A stretch of DNA of 64,000 nt from Diprion similis (lineage: Eukaryota; Arthropoda; Insecta; Hymenoptera; Diprionidae), in the NCBI RefSeq assembly GCF_021155765.1, contig NC_060107.1, forward strand, positions 3,111,501-3,175,500, given 5' to 3'. This document shows positions 14,001 to 28,900 of the stretch, in pieces. Under the pieces are notes generated by a model. The model had not been told where the DNA came from. It ran no database searches and saw only the letters and a list, made by a program, of their open reading frames with translations. Both the position numbers and the translations under genes were made by a program. How positions within the stretch are numbered: position 1 is the stretch's first letter; each line of letters starts with the position of its first letter.

Positions 14001-14600
14001 CGCAAAATCACGTCGGAAAAGTACCCTAAAGAATTAATTGCAGCACTTTTCAAAGTCGTCGAAATTTTTGCCAAAAATGCAAAGGGGTTAGCCTTGGATT
14101 TTTTTTGGCCGAAAAATCTTTTGTCTGGGAATCGATCCGTATGACGCTTCTTAGACTAATTCGACGCCCAGGAACTCAGAAAACACATGAAAAATAGCCT
14201 TGGACCAGCAGCAGAGAAATGACCATGAAAATCTGCAGTTTTTTGGCTGTAACTTTGCAGGTGTTGCTCGCAGCGTATCGGGACTGCGATTAATCGATTC
14301 CTCTCGGAAAATCACGTCGGAATAGTACCCTGAAGAATTAATTGCAGCACTTTTCAAAGTCGTCGAAATTTTTGCCAAAAATGCAAAGGGGTTAGCCTTG
14401 GATTTTTTTTGGCCGAAAAATCTTTTGTCTGGGAATCGATCCGTATGACGCTTTTAAGGCTAATTCGACGCCCAGAAACACAGAAAACGAATGAAAAATT
14501 GCCTAGGACCAGCAGCAGAGAAATGACGATGAAAATCTGCAGTTTTTTGGCTGTAACTTTGCAGGTGTTGCTCGCAGCGTATCGGGACTGCGATTAATCG
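8074..14600 (+). repeat. 12-monomer HOR, 3646 bp, two tandem copies
   Basis: Diagnostic monomers at 8074, 8332, 9171, 9547, 9851, 10155, 10505 and 10763 recur exactly 3646 bp downstream at 11720, 11978, 12817, 13193, 13497, 13801, 14151 and 14409. 3646 is 12 monomers minus 2 bp and twice 1823 bp. Copies are not perfect: the second copy has CATCGATCC at about 12,611 where the first has AATCGATCC, and ACGAATGAAAAATT at about 14,488 where the first has ACACATG. Confidence 0.9.
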
Positions 14601-17600
14601 ATTCCTCTCGCAAATTTACGTCGGAAAAGTACCCTAAAGAATTAATTGCAGCACTTTTCAAAGTCGTCGAAATTTTCGCCAAAAATGCAAAGGGGTTAGC
14701 CTTGGATTTTTTTTGGCCGAAAAATCTTTTGTCTGGGAATCGATCCGTATGACGCTTTTTAGACTAATTCGACGCCCAGGAACTCAGAAAACACATGAAA
14801 AATAGCCTAGGACCAGCAGCAGAGAAATGACGATGAAAATCTGCAGTTTTTTGGCTGTAACTTTGCAGGTGTTGCTCGCAGCGTATCGGGACTGCGATTA
14901 ATCGATTCCTCTCGGAAAATCACGTCGGAATAGTACCCTGAAGAATTAATTGCAGCACTTTTCAAAGTCGTCGAAATTTTTGCCAAAAATGCAAAGGGGT
15001 TAGCCTTGGATTTTTTTTGGCCGAAAAATCTTCTGTCTGGGAATCGATCCGTATGACGCTTTTTAGACTAATTCGACGCCCAGGAACTCAGAAAACACAT
15101 GAAAACAGCCTAGGACCAGCAGCCGAGAAATGACGATGAAAATCTGCAGTTTTTTGGCTGTAACTTTGCAGGTGTTGCTCGCAGCGTATCGGGACTGCGA
15201 TAAATCAATTCCTCTCGCAAAATCACGTCGGAATGGTACCCTAAAGAATTAATTGCAGCACTTTTCAAAGTCGTCGAAATTTTCGCCAAAAATGCAAAGG
15301 GGTTAGCCTTGGATTTTTTTTGGCCGAAAAATCTTTTGTCTGGGAATCGATCCGTATGACGCTTTTTAGACTAATTCGACGCCCAGGAACACAGAAAACA
15401 CATGAAAAATTGCCTAGGACCAGCAGCAGAGAAATGACGATGAAAATCGGCAGTTTTTCGGCTGTAACTTTGCAGGTGTTGCTCGCAGCGTATCGGGACT
15501 GCGATTAATCGATTCCTCTCGCAAAATCACGTCGGAATAGTACCCTAAAGAATTAATTGCAGCACTTTTCAAAGTCGTCGAAATTTTCGCCAAAAATGCA
15601 AAGGGGTTAGCCTTGGATTTTTTTTGGCCGAAAAATCTTTTGTCTGGGAATCGATCCGTATGACGCTTTTGAGACTAATTCGACGCCCAGGAACACAGAA
15701 AACACATGAAAAATTGCCTAGGACCAGCAGCAGAGAAATGACGATGAAAATCTGCAGTTTTTCGGCTGTAACTTTGCAGGTGTTGCTCGCAGCGTATCGG
15801 GACTGCGATTAATCGATTCCTCTCGCAAAATCACGTCGGAATGGTACCCTAAAGAATTAATTGCAGCACTTTTCAAAGTCGTCGAAATTTTTGCCAAAAA
15901 TGCAAAGGGGTTAGCCTTGGATTTTTTTTGGCCGAAAAATCTTTTGTCTGGGAATCGATCCGTATGACGCTTTTTAGACTAATTCGACGCCCAGGAACTC
16001 AGAAAACACATGAAAAATAGCCTAGGACCAGCAGCAGAGAAATGACGATGAAAGTCTGCAGTTTTTCGGCTGTAACTTTGCAGGTGTTGCTCGCAGCGTA
16101 TCGGGACTGCGATTAATCGATTCCTCTCGCAAAATCACGTCGGAATAGTACCCTGAAGAATTAATTGCAGCACTTTTCAAAGTCGTCGAAATTTTTGCCA
16201 AAAATGCAAAGGGGTTAGCCTTGGATTTTTTTTGGCCGAAAAATCTTTTGTCTGGGAATCGATCCGTATGACGCTTTTAAGGCTAATTCGACGCCCAGAA
16301 ACACAGAAAACACATGAAAAATTGCCTAGGACCAGCAGCAGAGAAATGACGATGAAAATCTGCAGTTTTTTGGCTGTAACTTTGCAGGTGTTGCTCGCAG
16401 CGTATCGGGACTGCGATTAATCGATTCCTCTCGCAAATTTACGTCGGAAAAGTACCCTAAAGAATTAATTGCAGCACTTTTCAAAGTCGTCGAAATTTTC
16501 GCCAAAAATGCAAAGGGGTTAGCCTTGGATTTTTTTTGGCCGAAAAATCTTTTGTCTGGGAATCGATCCGTATGACGCTTTTTAGACTAATTCGACGCCC
16601 AGGAACTCAGAAAACACATGAAAAATAGCCTAGGACCAGCAGCAGAGAAATGACGATGAAAATCTGCAGTTTTTTGGCTGTAACTTTGCAGGTGTTGCTC
16701 GCAGCGTATCGGGACTGCGATTAATCGATTCCTCTCGGAAAATCACGTCGGAATAGTACCCTGAAGAATTAATTGCAGCACTTTTCAAAGTCGTCGAAAT
16801 TTTTGCCAAAAATGCAAAGGGGTTAGCCTTGGATTTTTTTTGGCCGAAAAATCTTCTGTCTGGGAATCGATCCGTATGACGCTTTTTAGACTAATTCGAC
16901 GCCCAGGAACTCAGAAAACACATGAAAACAGCCTAGGACCAGCAGCAGAGAAATGACGATGAAAATCTGCAGTTTTTTGGCTGTAACTTTGCAGGTGTTG
17001 CTCGCAGCGTATCGGGACTGCGATAAATCAATTCCTCTCGCAAAATCACGTCGGAATAGTACCCTAAAGAATTAATTGCAGCACTTTTCAAAGTCGTCGA
17101 AATTTTCGCCAAAAATGCAAAGGGGTTAGCCTTGGATTTTTTTTGGCCGAAAAATCTTTTGTCTGGGAATCGATCCGTATGACGCTTTTTAGACTAATTC
17201 GACGCCCAGGAACACAGAAAACACATGAAAAATTGCCTAGGACCAGCAGCAGAGAAATGACGATGAAAATCGGCAGTTTTTCGGCTGTAACTTTGCAGGT
17301 GTTGCTCGCAGCGTATCGGGACTGCGATTAATCGATTCCTCTCGCAAAATCACGTCGGAATAGTACCCTAAAGAATTAATTGCAGCACTTTTCAAAGTCG
17401 TCGAAATTTTCGCCAAAAATGCAAAGGGGTTAGCCTTGGATTTTTTTTGGCCGAAAAATCTTTTGTCTGGGAATCGATCCGTATGACGCTTTTGAGACTA
17501 ATTCGACGCCCAGGAACACAGAAAACACATGAAAAATTGCCTAGGACCAGCAGCAGAGAAATGACGATGAAAATCTGCAGTTTTTCGGCTGTAACTTTGC

Positions 17601-19900
17601 AGGTGTTGCTCGCAGCGTATCGGGACTGCGATTAATCGATTCCTCTCGCAAAATCACGTCGGAATGGTACCCTAAAGAATTAATTGCAGCACTTTTCAAA
17701 GTCGTCGAAATTTTTGCCAAAAATGCAAAGGGGTTAGCCTTGGATTTTTTTTGGCCGAAAAATCTTTTGTCTGGGAATCGATCCGTATGACGCTTTTTAG
17801 ACTAATTCGACGCCCAGGAACTCAGAAAACACATGAAAAATAGCCTAGGACCAGCAGCAGAGAAATGACGATGAAAGTCTGCAGTTTTTCGGCTGTAACT
17901 TTGCAGGTGTTGCTCGCAGCGTATCGGGACTGCGATTAATCGATTCCTCTCGCAAAATCACGTCGGAATAGTACCCTGAAGAATTAATTGCAGCACTTTT
18001 CAAAGTCGTCGAAATTTTTGCCAAAAATGCAAAGGGGTTAGCCTTGGATTTTTTTTGGCCGAAAAATCTTTTGTCTGGGAATCGATCCGTATGACGCTTT
18101 TAAGGCTAATTCGACGCCCAGAAACACAGAAAACACATGAAAAATTGCCTAGGACCAGCAGCAGAGAAATGACGATGAAAATCTGCAGTTTTTTGGCTGT
18201 AACTTTGCAGGTGTTGCTCGCAGCGTATCGGGACTGCGATTAATCGATTCCTCTCGCAAATTTACGTCGGAAAAGTACCCTAAAGAATTAATTGCAGCAC
18301 TTTTCAAAGTCGTCGAAATTTTCGCCAAAAATGCAAAGGGGTTAGCCTTGGATTTTTTTTGGCCGAAAAATCTTTTGTCTGGGAATCGATCCGTATGACG
18401 CTTTTTAGACTAATTCGACGCCCAGGAACTCAGAAAACACATGAAAAATAGCCTAGGACCAGCAGCAGAGAAATGACGATGAAAATCTGCAGTTTTTTGG
18501 CTGTAACTTTGCAGGTGTTGCTCGCAGCGTATCGGGACTGCGATTAATCGATTCCTCTCGGAAAATCACGTCGGAATAGTACCCTGAAGAATTAATTGCA
18601 GCACTTTTCAAAGTCGTCGAAATTTTTGCCAAAAATGCAAAGGGGTTAGCCTTGGATTTTTTTTGGCCGAAAAATCTTCTGTCTGGGAATCGATCCGTAT
18701 GACGCTTTTTAGACTAATTCGACGCCCAGGAACTCAGAAAACACATGAAAACAGCCTAGGACCAGCAGCAGAGAAATGACGATGAAAATCTGCAGTTTTT
18801 TGGCTGTAACTTTGCAGGTGTTGCTCGCAGCGTATCGGGACTGCGATAAATCAATTCCTCTCGCAAAATCACGTCGGAATAGTACCCTAAAGAATTAATT
18901 GCAGCACTTTTCAAAGTCGTCGAAATTTTCGCCAAAAATGCAAAGGGGTTAGCCTTGGATTTTTTTTGGCCGAAAAATCTTTTGTCTGGGAATCGATCCG
19001 TATGACGCTTTTTAGACTAATTCGACGCCCAGGAACACAGAAAACACATGAAAAATTGCCTAGGACCAGCAGCAGAGAAATGACGATGAAAATCGGCAGT
19101 TTTTCGGCTGTAACTTTGCAGGTGTTGCTCGCAGCGTATCGGGACTGCGATTAATCGATTCCTCTCGCAAAATCACGTCGGAATAGTACCCTAAAGAATT
19201 AATTGCAGCACTTTTCAAAGTCGTCGAAATTTTCGCCAAAAATGCAAAGGGGTTAGCCTTGGATTTTTTTTGGCCGAAAAATCTTTTGTCTGGGAATCGA
19301 TCCGTATGACGCTTTTGAGACTAATTCGACGCCCAGGAACACAGAAAACACATGAAAAATTGCCTAGGACCAGCAGCAGAGAAATGACGATGAAAATCTG
19401 CAGTTTTTCGGCTGTAACTTTGCAGGTGTTGCTCGCAGCGTATCGGGACTGCGATTAATCGATTCCTCTCGCAAAATCACGTCGGAATGGTACCCTAAAG
19501 AATTAATTGCAGCACTTTTCAAAGTCGTCGAAATTTTTGCCAAAAATGCAAAGGGGTTAGCCTTGGATTTTTTTTGGCCGAAAAATCTTTTGTCTGGGAA
19601 TCGATCCGTATGACGCTTTTTAGACTAATTCGACGCCCAGGAACTCAGAAAACACATGAAAAATAGCCTAGGACCAGCAGCAGAGAAATGACGATGAAAG
19701 TCTGCAGTTTTTCGGCTGTAACTTTGCAGGTGTTGCTCGCAGCGTATCGGGACTGCGATTAATCGATTCCTCTCGCAAAATCACGTCGGAATAGTACCCT
19801 AAAGAATTAATTGCAGCACTTTTCAAAGTCGTCGAAATTTTCGCCAAAAATGCAAAGGGGTTAGCCTTGGATTTTTTTTGGCCGAAAAATCTTTTGTCTG
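14409..19900 (+). repeat. 6-monomer HOR, 1823 bp, three tandem copies
   Basis: Monomers with defined variants at 14409, 15320 and 15624 recur at 16232, 17143 and 17447 and again at 18055, 18966 and 19270, each shifted by 1823 bp (6x304 - 1). The missing base comes from one monomer per unit with GAAAACAGCC in place of GAAAAATAGCC. Unit-specific marks such as AATCTTCTGTCTGGG (about 15,030, 16,853 and 18,676) appear once per HOR copy. Confidence 0.92.
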
Positions 19901-22900
19901 GGAATCGATCCGTATGACGCTTTTTAGACTAATTCGACGCCCAGGAACTCAGAAAACACATGAAAAATAGCCTTGGACCAGCAGCAGAGAAATGACGATG
20001 AAAATCTGCAGTTTTTTGGCTGTAACTTTGCAGGTGTTGCTCGCAGCGTATCGGGACTGCGATAAATCAATTCCTCTCGCAAAATCACGTCGGAATAGTA
20101 CCCTAAAGAATTAATTCCAGCACTTTTCAAAGTCGTCGAAATTTTCGCCAAAAATGCAAAGGGGTTAGCCTTGGATTTTTTTTGGCGGAAAAATCTTTTG
20201 TCTGGGAATCGATCCGTATGACGCTTTCTAGACTAATTCGACGCCCAGGAACTCAGAAAACACATGAAAAATAGCCTAGGACCAGCAGCAGAGAAATGAC
20301 GATGAAAATCTGCAGTTTTTCGGCTGTAACTTTGCAGGTGTTGCTCGCAGCGTATCGGGACTGCGATTAATCGCTTCCTCTCGCAAAATCACGTCGGAAT
20401 AGTACCCTAAAGAATTAATTGCAGCACTTTTCAAAGTCGTCGAAATTTTCGCCAAAAATGCAAAGGGGTTAGCCTTGGATTTTTTTTGGCCGAAAAATCT
20501 TTTGTCTGGGAATCGATCCGTATGACGCTTTTTAGACTAATTCGACGCCCAGGAACACAGAAAACACATGGAAAATTGCCTAGGACCAGCAGCAGAGAAA
20601 TGACGATGAAAATCGGCAGTTTTTCGGCTGTAACTTTGCAGGTGTTGCCCGCAGCGTATCGGGACTGCGATTAATCGATTCCTCTCGCAAAATCACGTCG
20701 GAATAGTACCCTGAAGAATTAATTGCAGCACTTTTCAAAGTCGTCGAAATTTTTGCCAAAAATGCAAAGGGGTTAGCCTTGGATTTTTTTTGGCCGAAAA
20801 ATCTTTTGTCTGGGAATCGATCCGTATGACGCTTCTTAGACTAATTCGACGCCCAGGAACTCAGAAAACACATGAAAAATAGCCTTGGACCAGCAGCAGA
20901 GAAATGACCATGAAAATCTGCAGTTTTTTGGCTGTAACTTTGCAGGTGTTGCTCGCAGCGTATCGGGACTGCGATTAATCGATTCCTCTCGGAAAATCAC
21001 GTCGGAATAGTACCCTGAAGAATTAGTTGCAGCACTTTTCAAAGTCGTCGAAATTTTCGCCAAAAATGCAAAGGGGTTAGCCTTGGATTTTTTTTGGCCG
21101 AAAAATCTTTTGTCTGGGAATCGATCCGTATGACGCTTTTGAGACTAATTCGACGCCCAGGAACACAGAAAACACATGAAAAATTGCCTAGGACCAGCAG
21201 CAGAGAAATGACGATGAAAATCTGCAGTTTTTTGGCTGTAACTTTGCAGGTGTTGCTCGCAGCGTATCGGGACTGCGATTAATCGATTCCTCTCGCAAAA
21301 TCACGTCGGAAAAGTACCCTAAAGAATTAATTGCAGCACTTTTCAAAGTCGTCGAAATTTTCGCCAAAAATGCAAAGGGGTTAGCCTTGGATTTTTTTTG
21401 GCCGAAAAATCTTTTGTCTGGGAATCGATCCGTATGACGCTTTTTAGACTAATTCGACGCCCAGGAACTCAGAAAACACATGAAAAATAGCCTAGGACCA
21501 GCAGCAGAGAAATGACGATGAAAATCTGCAGTTTTTTGGCTGTAACTTTGCAGGTGTTGCTCGCAGCGTATCGGGACTGCGATTAATCGATTCCTCTCGG
21601 AAAATCACGTCGGAATAGTACCCTGAAGAATTAATTGCAGCACTTTTCAAAGTCGTCGAAATTTTTGCCAAAAATGCAAAGCGGTTAGCCTTGGATTTTT
21701 TTTGGCCGAAAAATCTTTTGTCTGGGAATCGATCCGTATGACGCTTTTTAGACTAATTCGACGCCCAGGAACTCAGAAGACACATGAAAACAGCCTAGGA
21801 CCAGCAGCAGAGAAATGACGATGAAAATCTGCAGTTTTTTGGCTGTAACTTTGCAGGTGTTGCTCGCAGCGTATCGGGACTGCGATTAATCGCTTCCTCT
21901 CGCAAAATCACGTCGGAATAGTACCCTAAAGAATTAATTGCAGCACTTTTCAAAGTCGTCGAAATTTTCGCCAAAAATGCAAAGGGGTTAGCCTTGGATT
22001 TTTTTTGGCCGAAAAATCTTTTGTCTGGGAATCGATCCGTATGACGCTTTTTAGACTAATTCGACGCCCAGGAACTCAGAAAACACATGAAAAATGGCCT
22101 AGGACCAGCAGCAGAGAAATGACGATGAAAATCTGCAGTTTTTTGGCTGTAACTTTGCAGGTGTTGCTCGCAGCGTATCGGGACTGCGATTAATCGATTC
22201 CTCTCGGAAAATCACGTCGGAATAGTACCCTGAAGAATTAATTGCAGCACTTTTCAAAGTCGTCGAAATTTTTGACAAAAATGCAAAGGGGTTAGCCTTG
22301 GATTTTTTTTGGCCGAAAAATCTTTTGTCTGGGAATCGATCCGTATGACGCTTTTTAGACTAATTCGACGCCCAGGAACACAGAAAACACACGAAAAATT
22401 GCCTAGGACCAGCAGCAGAGAAATGACGATGAAAATCGGCGGTTTTTCGGCTGTAACTTTGCAGGTGTTGCTCGCAGCGTATCGGGACTGCGATTAATCG
22501 ATTCCTCTCGCAAAATCACGTCGGAATAGTACCCTAAAGAATTAATTGCAGCACTTTTCAAAGTCGTCGAAATTTTCGCCAAAAATGCAAAGGGGTTAGC
22601 CTTGGATTTTTTTTGGCCGAAAAATCTTTTGTCTGGGAATCGATCCGTATGACGCTTTTTAGACTAATTCGACGCCCAGGAACACAGAAAACACATGAAA
22701 AATTGCCTAGGACCAGCAGCAGAGAAATGACGATGAAAATCTGCAGTTTTTCGGCTGTAACTTTGCAGGTGTTGCTCGCAGCGTATCGGGACTGCGATAA
22801 ATCAATTCCTCTCGCAAAATCACGTCGGAATAGTACCCTAAAGAATTAATTCCAGCACTTTTCAAAGTCGTCGAAATTTTCGCCAAAAATGCAAAGGGGT

Positions 22901-25900
22901 TAGCCTTGGATTTTTTTTGGCAGAAAAATCTTTTGTCTGGGAATCGATCCGTATGACGCTTTTTAGACTAATTCGACGCCCAGGAACACAGAAAACACAT
23001 GAAAAATTGCCTAGGACCAGCAGCAGAGAAATGACGATGAAAATCTGCAGTTTTTCGGCTGTAACTTTGCAGGTGTTGCTCGCAGCGTATCGGGACTGCG
23101 ATTAATCGATTCCTCTCGCAAAATCACGTCGGAATGGTACCCTAAAGAATTAATTCCAGCACTTTTCAAAGTCGTCGAAATTTTCGCCAAAAATGCAAAG
23201 GGGTTAGCCTTGGATTTTTTTTGGCAGAAAAATCTTTTGTCTGGGAATCGATCCGTATGACGCTTTTTAGACTAATTCGACGCCCAGGAACACAGAAAAC
23301 ACATGAAAAATTGCCTAGGACCAGCAGCAGAGAAATGACGATGAAAATCTGCAGTTTTTCGGCTGTAACTTTGCAGGTGTTGCTCGCAGCGTATCGGGAC
23401 TGCGATTAATCGATTCCTCTCGCAAAATCACGTCGGAATGGTACCCTAAAGAATTAATTGCAGCACTTTTCAAAGTCGTCGAAATTTTTGCCAAAAATGC
23501 AAAGGGGTTAGCCTTGGATTTTTTTTGGCCGAAAAATCTTTTGTCTGGGAATCGATCCGTATGACGCTTTTTAGACTAATTCGACGCCCAGGAACTCAGA
23601 AAACACATGAAAAATAGCCTAGGACCAGCAGCAGAGAAATGACGATGAAAGTCTGCAGTTTTTCGGCTGTAACTTTGCAGGTGTTGCTCGCAGCGTATCG
23701 GGACTGCGATTAATCGATTCCTCTCGCAAAATCACGTCGGAATAGTACCCTAAAGAATTAATTGCAGCACTTTTCAAAGTCGTCGAAATTTTCGCCAAAA
23801 ATGCAAAGGGGTTAGCCTTGGATTTTTTTTGGCCGAAAAATCTTTTGTCTGGGAATCGATCCGTATGACGCTTTTTAGACTAATTCGACGCCCAGGAACA
23901 CAGAAAACACATGAAAAATTGCCTAGGACCAGCAGCAGAGAAATGACGATGAAAATCTGCAGTTTTTTGGCTGTAACTTTGCAGGTGTTGCTCGCAGCGT
24001 ATCGGGACTGCGATTAATCGATTCCTCTCGCAAAATCACGTCGGAAAAGTACCCTAAAGAATTAATTGCAGCACTTTTCAAAGTCGTCGAAATTTTCGCC
24101 AAAAATGCAAAGGGGTTAGCCTTGGATTTTTTTTGGCCGAAAAATCTTATGTCTGGGAATCGATCCGTATGACGCTTTTTAGACTAATTCGACGCCCAGG
24201 AACTCAGAAAACACATGAAAAATAGCCTAGGACCAGCAGCAGAGAAATGACGATGAAAATCTGCAGTTTTTTGGCTGTAACTTTGCAGGTGTTGCTCGCA
24301 GTGTATCGGGACTGCGATTAATCGATTCCTCTCGGAAAATCACGTCGGAATAGTACCCTGAAGAATTAATTGCAGCACTTTTCAAAGTCGTCGAAATTTT
24401 TGCCAAAAATGCAAAGGGGTTAGCCTTGGATTTTTTTTGGCCGAAAAATCTTTTGTCTGGGAATCGATCCGTATGACGCTTTTTAGACTAATTCGACGCC
24501 CAGGAACTCAGAAGACACATGAAAACAGCCTAGGACCAGCAGCAGAGAAATGACGATGAAAATCTGCAGTTTTTTGGCTGTAACTTTGCAGGTGTTGCTC
24601 GCAGCGTATCGGGACTGCGATTAATCGCTTCCTCTCGCAAAATCACGTCGGAATAGTACCCTAAAGAATTAATTGCAGCACTTTTCAAAGTCGTCGAAAT
24701 TTTCGCCAAAAATGCAAAGGGGTTAGCCTTGGATTTTTTTTGGCCGAAAAATCTTTTGTCTGGGAATCGATCCGTATGACGCTTTTTAGACTAATTCGAC
24801 GCCCAGGAACACAGAAAACACATGAAAAATTGCCTAGGACCAGCAGCAGAGAAATGACGATGAAAATCTGCAGTTTTTTGGCTGTAACTTTGCAGGTGTT
24901 GCTCGCAGCGTATCGGGACTGCGATTAATCGATTCCTCTCGCAAAATCACGTCGGAATAGTACCCTAAAGAATTAATTGCAGCACTTTTCAAAGTCGTCG
25001 AAATTTTTGCCAAAAATGCAAAGGGGTTAGCCTTGGATTTTTTTTGGCCGAAAAATCTTTTGTCTGGGAATCGATCCGTATGACGCTTTTTAGACTAATT
25101 CGACGCCCAGGAACACAGAAAACACATGAAAAATTGCCTAGGACCAGCAGCAGAGAAATGACGATGAAAATCTGCAGTTTTTTGGCTGTAACTTTGCAGG
25201 TGTTGCTCGCAGCGTATCGGGACTGCGATTAATCGATTCCTCTCGCAAAATCACGTCGGAATAGTACCCTGAAGAATTAATTGCAGCACTTTTCAAAGTC
25301 GTCGAAATTTTTGCCAAAAATGCAAAGGGGTTAGCCTTGGATTTTTTTTGGCCGAAAAATCTTTTGTCTGGGAATCGATCCGTATGACGCTTCTTAGACT
25401 AATTCGACGCCCAGGAACTCAGAAAACACATGAAAAATAGCCTAGGACCAGCAGCAGAGAAATGACGATGAAAATCTGCAGTTTTTCGGCTGTAACTTTG
25501 CAGGTGTTGCTCGCAGCGTATCTGGACTGCGATTAATCGATTCCTCTCGCAAAATCACGTCGGAATAGTACCCTAAAGAATTAATTGCAGCACTTTTCAA
25601 AGTCGTCGAAATTTTCGCCAAAAATGCAAAGGGGTTAGCCTTGGATGTTTTTTGGCCGAAAAATCTTTTGTCTGGGAATCGATCCGTATGACGCTTTTTA
25701 GACTAATTCGACGCCCAGGAACACAAAAAACACATGAAAAATTGCCTAGGACCAGCAGCAGAGAAATGACGATGAAAATCTGCAGTTTTTCGGCTGTAAC
25801 TTTGCAGGTGTTGCTCGCAGCGTATCGGGACTGCGATTAATCGATTCCTCTCGCAAAATCACGTCGGAATGGTACCCTAAAGAATTAATTGCAGCACTTT

Positions 25901-28900
25901 TCAAAGTCGTCGAAATTTTTGCCAAAAATGCAAAGGGGTTAGCCTTGGATTTTTTTTGGCCGAAAAATCTTTTGTCTGGGAATCGATCCGTATGACGCTT
26001 TTTAGACTAATTCGACGCCCAGGAACTCAGAAAACACATGAAAAACAGCCTAGGACCAGCAGCAGAGAAATGACGATGAAAATCTGCAGTTTTTTGGCTG
26101 TAACTTTGCAGGTGTTGCTCGCAGCGTATCGGGACTGCGATAAATCGATTCCTCTCGCAAAATCACGTCGGAATAGTACCCTAAAGAATTAATTCCAGCA
26201 CTTTTCAAAGTCGTCGAAATTTTCGCCAAAAATGCAAAGGGGTTAGCCTTGGATTTTTTTTGGCCGAAAAATCTTTTGTCTGGGAATCGATCCGTATGAC
26301 GCTTTTTAGACTAATTCGACGCCCAGGAACTCAGAAAACACATGAAAAATAGCCTAGGACCAGCAGCAGAGAAATGACGATGAAAATCTGCAGTTTTTTG
26401 GCTGTAACTTTGCAGGTGTTGCTCGCAGTGTATCGGGACTGCGATTAATCGATTCCTCTCGGAAAATCACGTCGGAATAGTACCCTGAAGAATTAATTGC
26501 AGCACTTTTCAAAGTCGTCGAAATTTTTGCCAAAAATGCAAAGGGGTTAGCCTTGGATTTTTTTTGGCCGAAAAATCTTTTGTCTGGGAATCGATCCGTA
26601 TGACGCTTTTTAGACTAATCCGACGCCCAGGAACTCAGAAGACACATGAAAACAGCCTAGGACCAGCAGCAGAGAAATGACGATGAAAATCTGCAGTTTT
26701 TTGGCTGTAACTTTGCAGGTGTTGCTCGCAGCGTATCGGGACTGCGATTAATCGCTTCCTCTCGCAAAATCACGTCGGAATAGTACCCTAAAGAATTAAT
26801 TGCAGCACTTTTCAAAGTCGTCGAAATTTTCGCCAAAAATGCAAAGGGGTTAGCCTTGGATTTTTTTTGGCCGAAAAATCTTTTGTCTGGGAATCGATCC
26901 GTATGACGCTTTTTAGACTAATTCGACGCCCAGGAACACAGAAAACACATGAAAAATTGCCTAGGACCAGCAGCAGAGAAATGACGATGAAAATCTGCAG
27001 TTTTTTGGCTGTAACTTTGCAGGTGTTGCTCGCAGCGTATCGGGACTGCGATTAATCGATTCCTCTCGCAAAATCACGTCGGAATAGTACCCTAAAGAAT
27101 TAATTGCAGCACTTTTCAAAGTCGTCGAAATTTTTGCCAAAAATGCAAAGGGGTTAGCCTTGGATTTTTTTTGGCCGAAAAATCTTTTGTCTGGGAATCG
27201 ATCCGTATGACGCTTTTTAGACTAATTCGACGCCCAGGAACACAGAAAACACATGAAAAATTGCCTAGGACCAGCAGCAGAGAAATGACGATGAAAATCT
27301 GCAGTTTTTTGGCTGTAACTTTGCAGGTGTTGCTCGCAGCGTATCGGGACTGCGATTAATCGATTCCTCTCGCAAAATCACGTCGGAATAGTACCCTGAA
27401 GAATTAATTGCAGCACTTTTCAAAGTCGTCGAAATTTTTGCCAAAAATGCAAAGGGGTTAGCCTTGGATTTTTTTTGGCCGAAAAATCTTTTGTCTGGGA
27501 ATCGATCCGTATGACGCTTCTTAGACTAATTCGACGCCCAGGAACTCAGAAAACACATGAAAAATAGCCTAGGACCAGCAGCAGAGAAATGACGATGAAA
27601 ATCTGCAGTTTTTCGGCTGTAACTTTGCAGGTGTTGCTCGCAGCGTATCTGGACTGCGATTAATCGATTCCTCTCGCAAAATCACGTCGGAATAGTACCC
27701 TAAAGAATTAATTGCAGCACTTTTCAAAGTCGTCGAAATTTTCGCCAAAAATGCAAAGGGGTTAGCCTTGGATGTTTTTTGGCCGAAAAATCTTTTGTCT
27801 GGGAATCGATCCGTATGACGCTTTTTAGACTAATTCGACGCCCAGGAACACAAAAAACACATGAAAAATTGCCTAGGACCAGCAGCAGAGAAATGACGAT
27901 GAAAATCTGCAGTTTTTCGGCTGTAACTTTGCAGGTGTTGCTCGCAGCGTATCGGGACTGCGATTAATCGATTCCTCTCGCAAAATCACGTCGGAATGGT
28001 ACCCTAAAGAATTAATTGCAGCACTTTTCAAAGTCGTCGAAATTTTTGCCAAAAATGCAAAGGGGTTAGCCTTGGATTTTTTTTGGCCGAAAAATCTTTT
28101 GTCTGGGAATCGATCCGTATGACGCTTTTTAGACTAATTCGACGCCCAGGAACTCAGAAAACACATGAAAAACAGCCTAGGACCAGCAGCAGAGAAATGA
28201 CGATGAAAATCTGCAGTTTTTTGGCTGTAACTTTGCAGGTGTTGCTCGCAGCGTATCGGGACTGCGATAAATCGATTCCTCTCGCAAAATCACGTCGGAA
28301 TAGTACCCTAAAGAATTAATTCCAGCACTTTTCAAAGTCGTCGAAATTTTCGCCAAAAATGCAAAGGGGTTAGCCTTGGATTTTTTTTGGCCGAAAAATC
28401 TTTTGTCTGGGAATCGATCCGTATGACGCTTTTTAGACTAATTCGACGCCCAGGAACTCAGAAAACACATGAAAAATAGCCTTGGACCAGCAGCAGAGAA
28501 ATGACCATAAAAATCTGCAGTTTTTTGGCTGTAACTTTGCAGGTGTTGCTCGCAGCGTATCGGGACTGCGATAAATCGATTCCTCTCGCAAAATCACGTC
28601 GGAATAGTACCCTAAAGAATTAATCGCAGCACTTTTCAAAGTCGTCGAAATTTTCGCCAAAAATGCAAAGGGGTTAGCCTTGGATTTTTTTTGGCCGAAA
28701 AATCTTTTGTCTGGGAATCGATCCGTATGACGCTTTTTAGACTAATTCGACGCCCAGGAACTCAGAAAACACATGAAAAATAGCCTTGGACCAGCAGCAG
28801 AGAAATGACGATGAAAATCTGCAGTTTTTTGGCTGTAACTTTGCAGGTGTTGCTCGCAGCGTATCGGGACTGCGATAAATCAATTCCTCTCGCAAAATCA

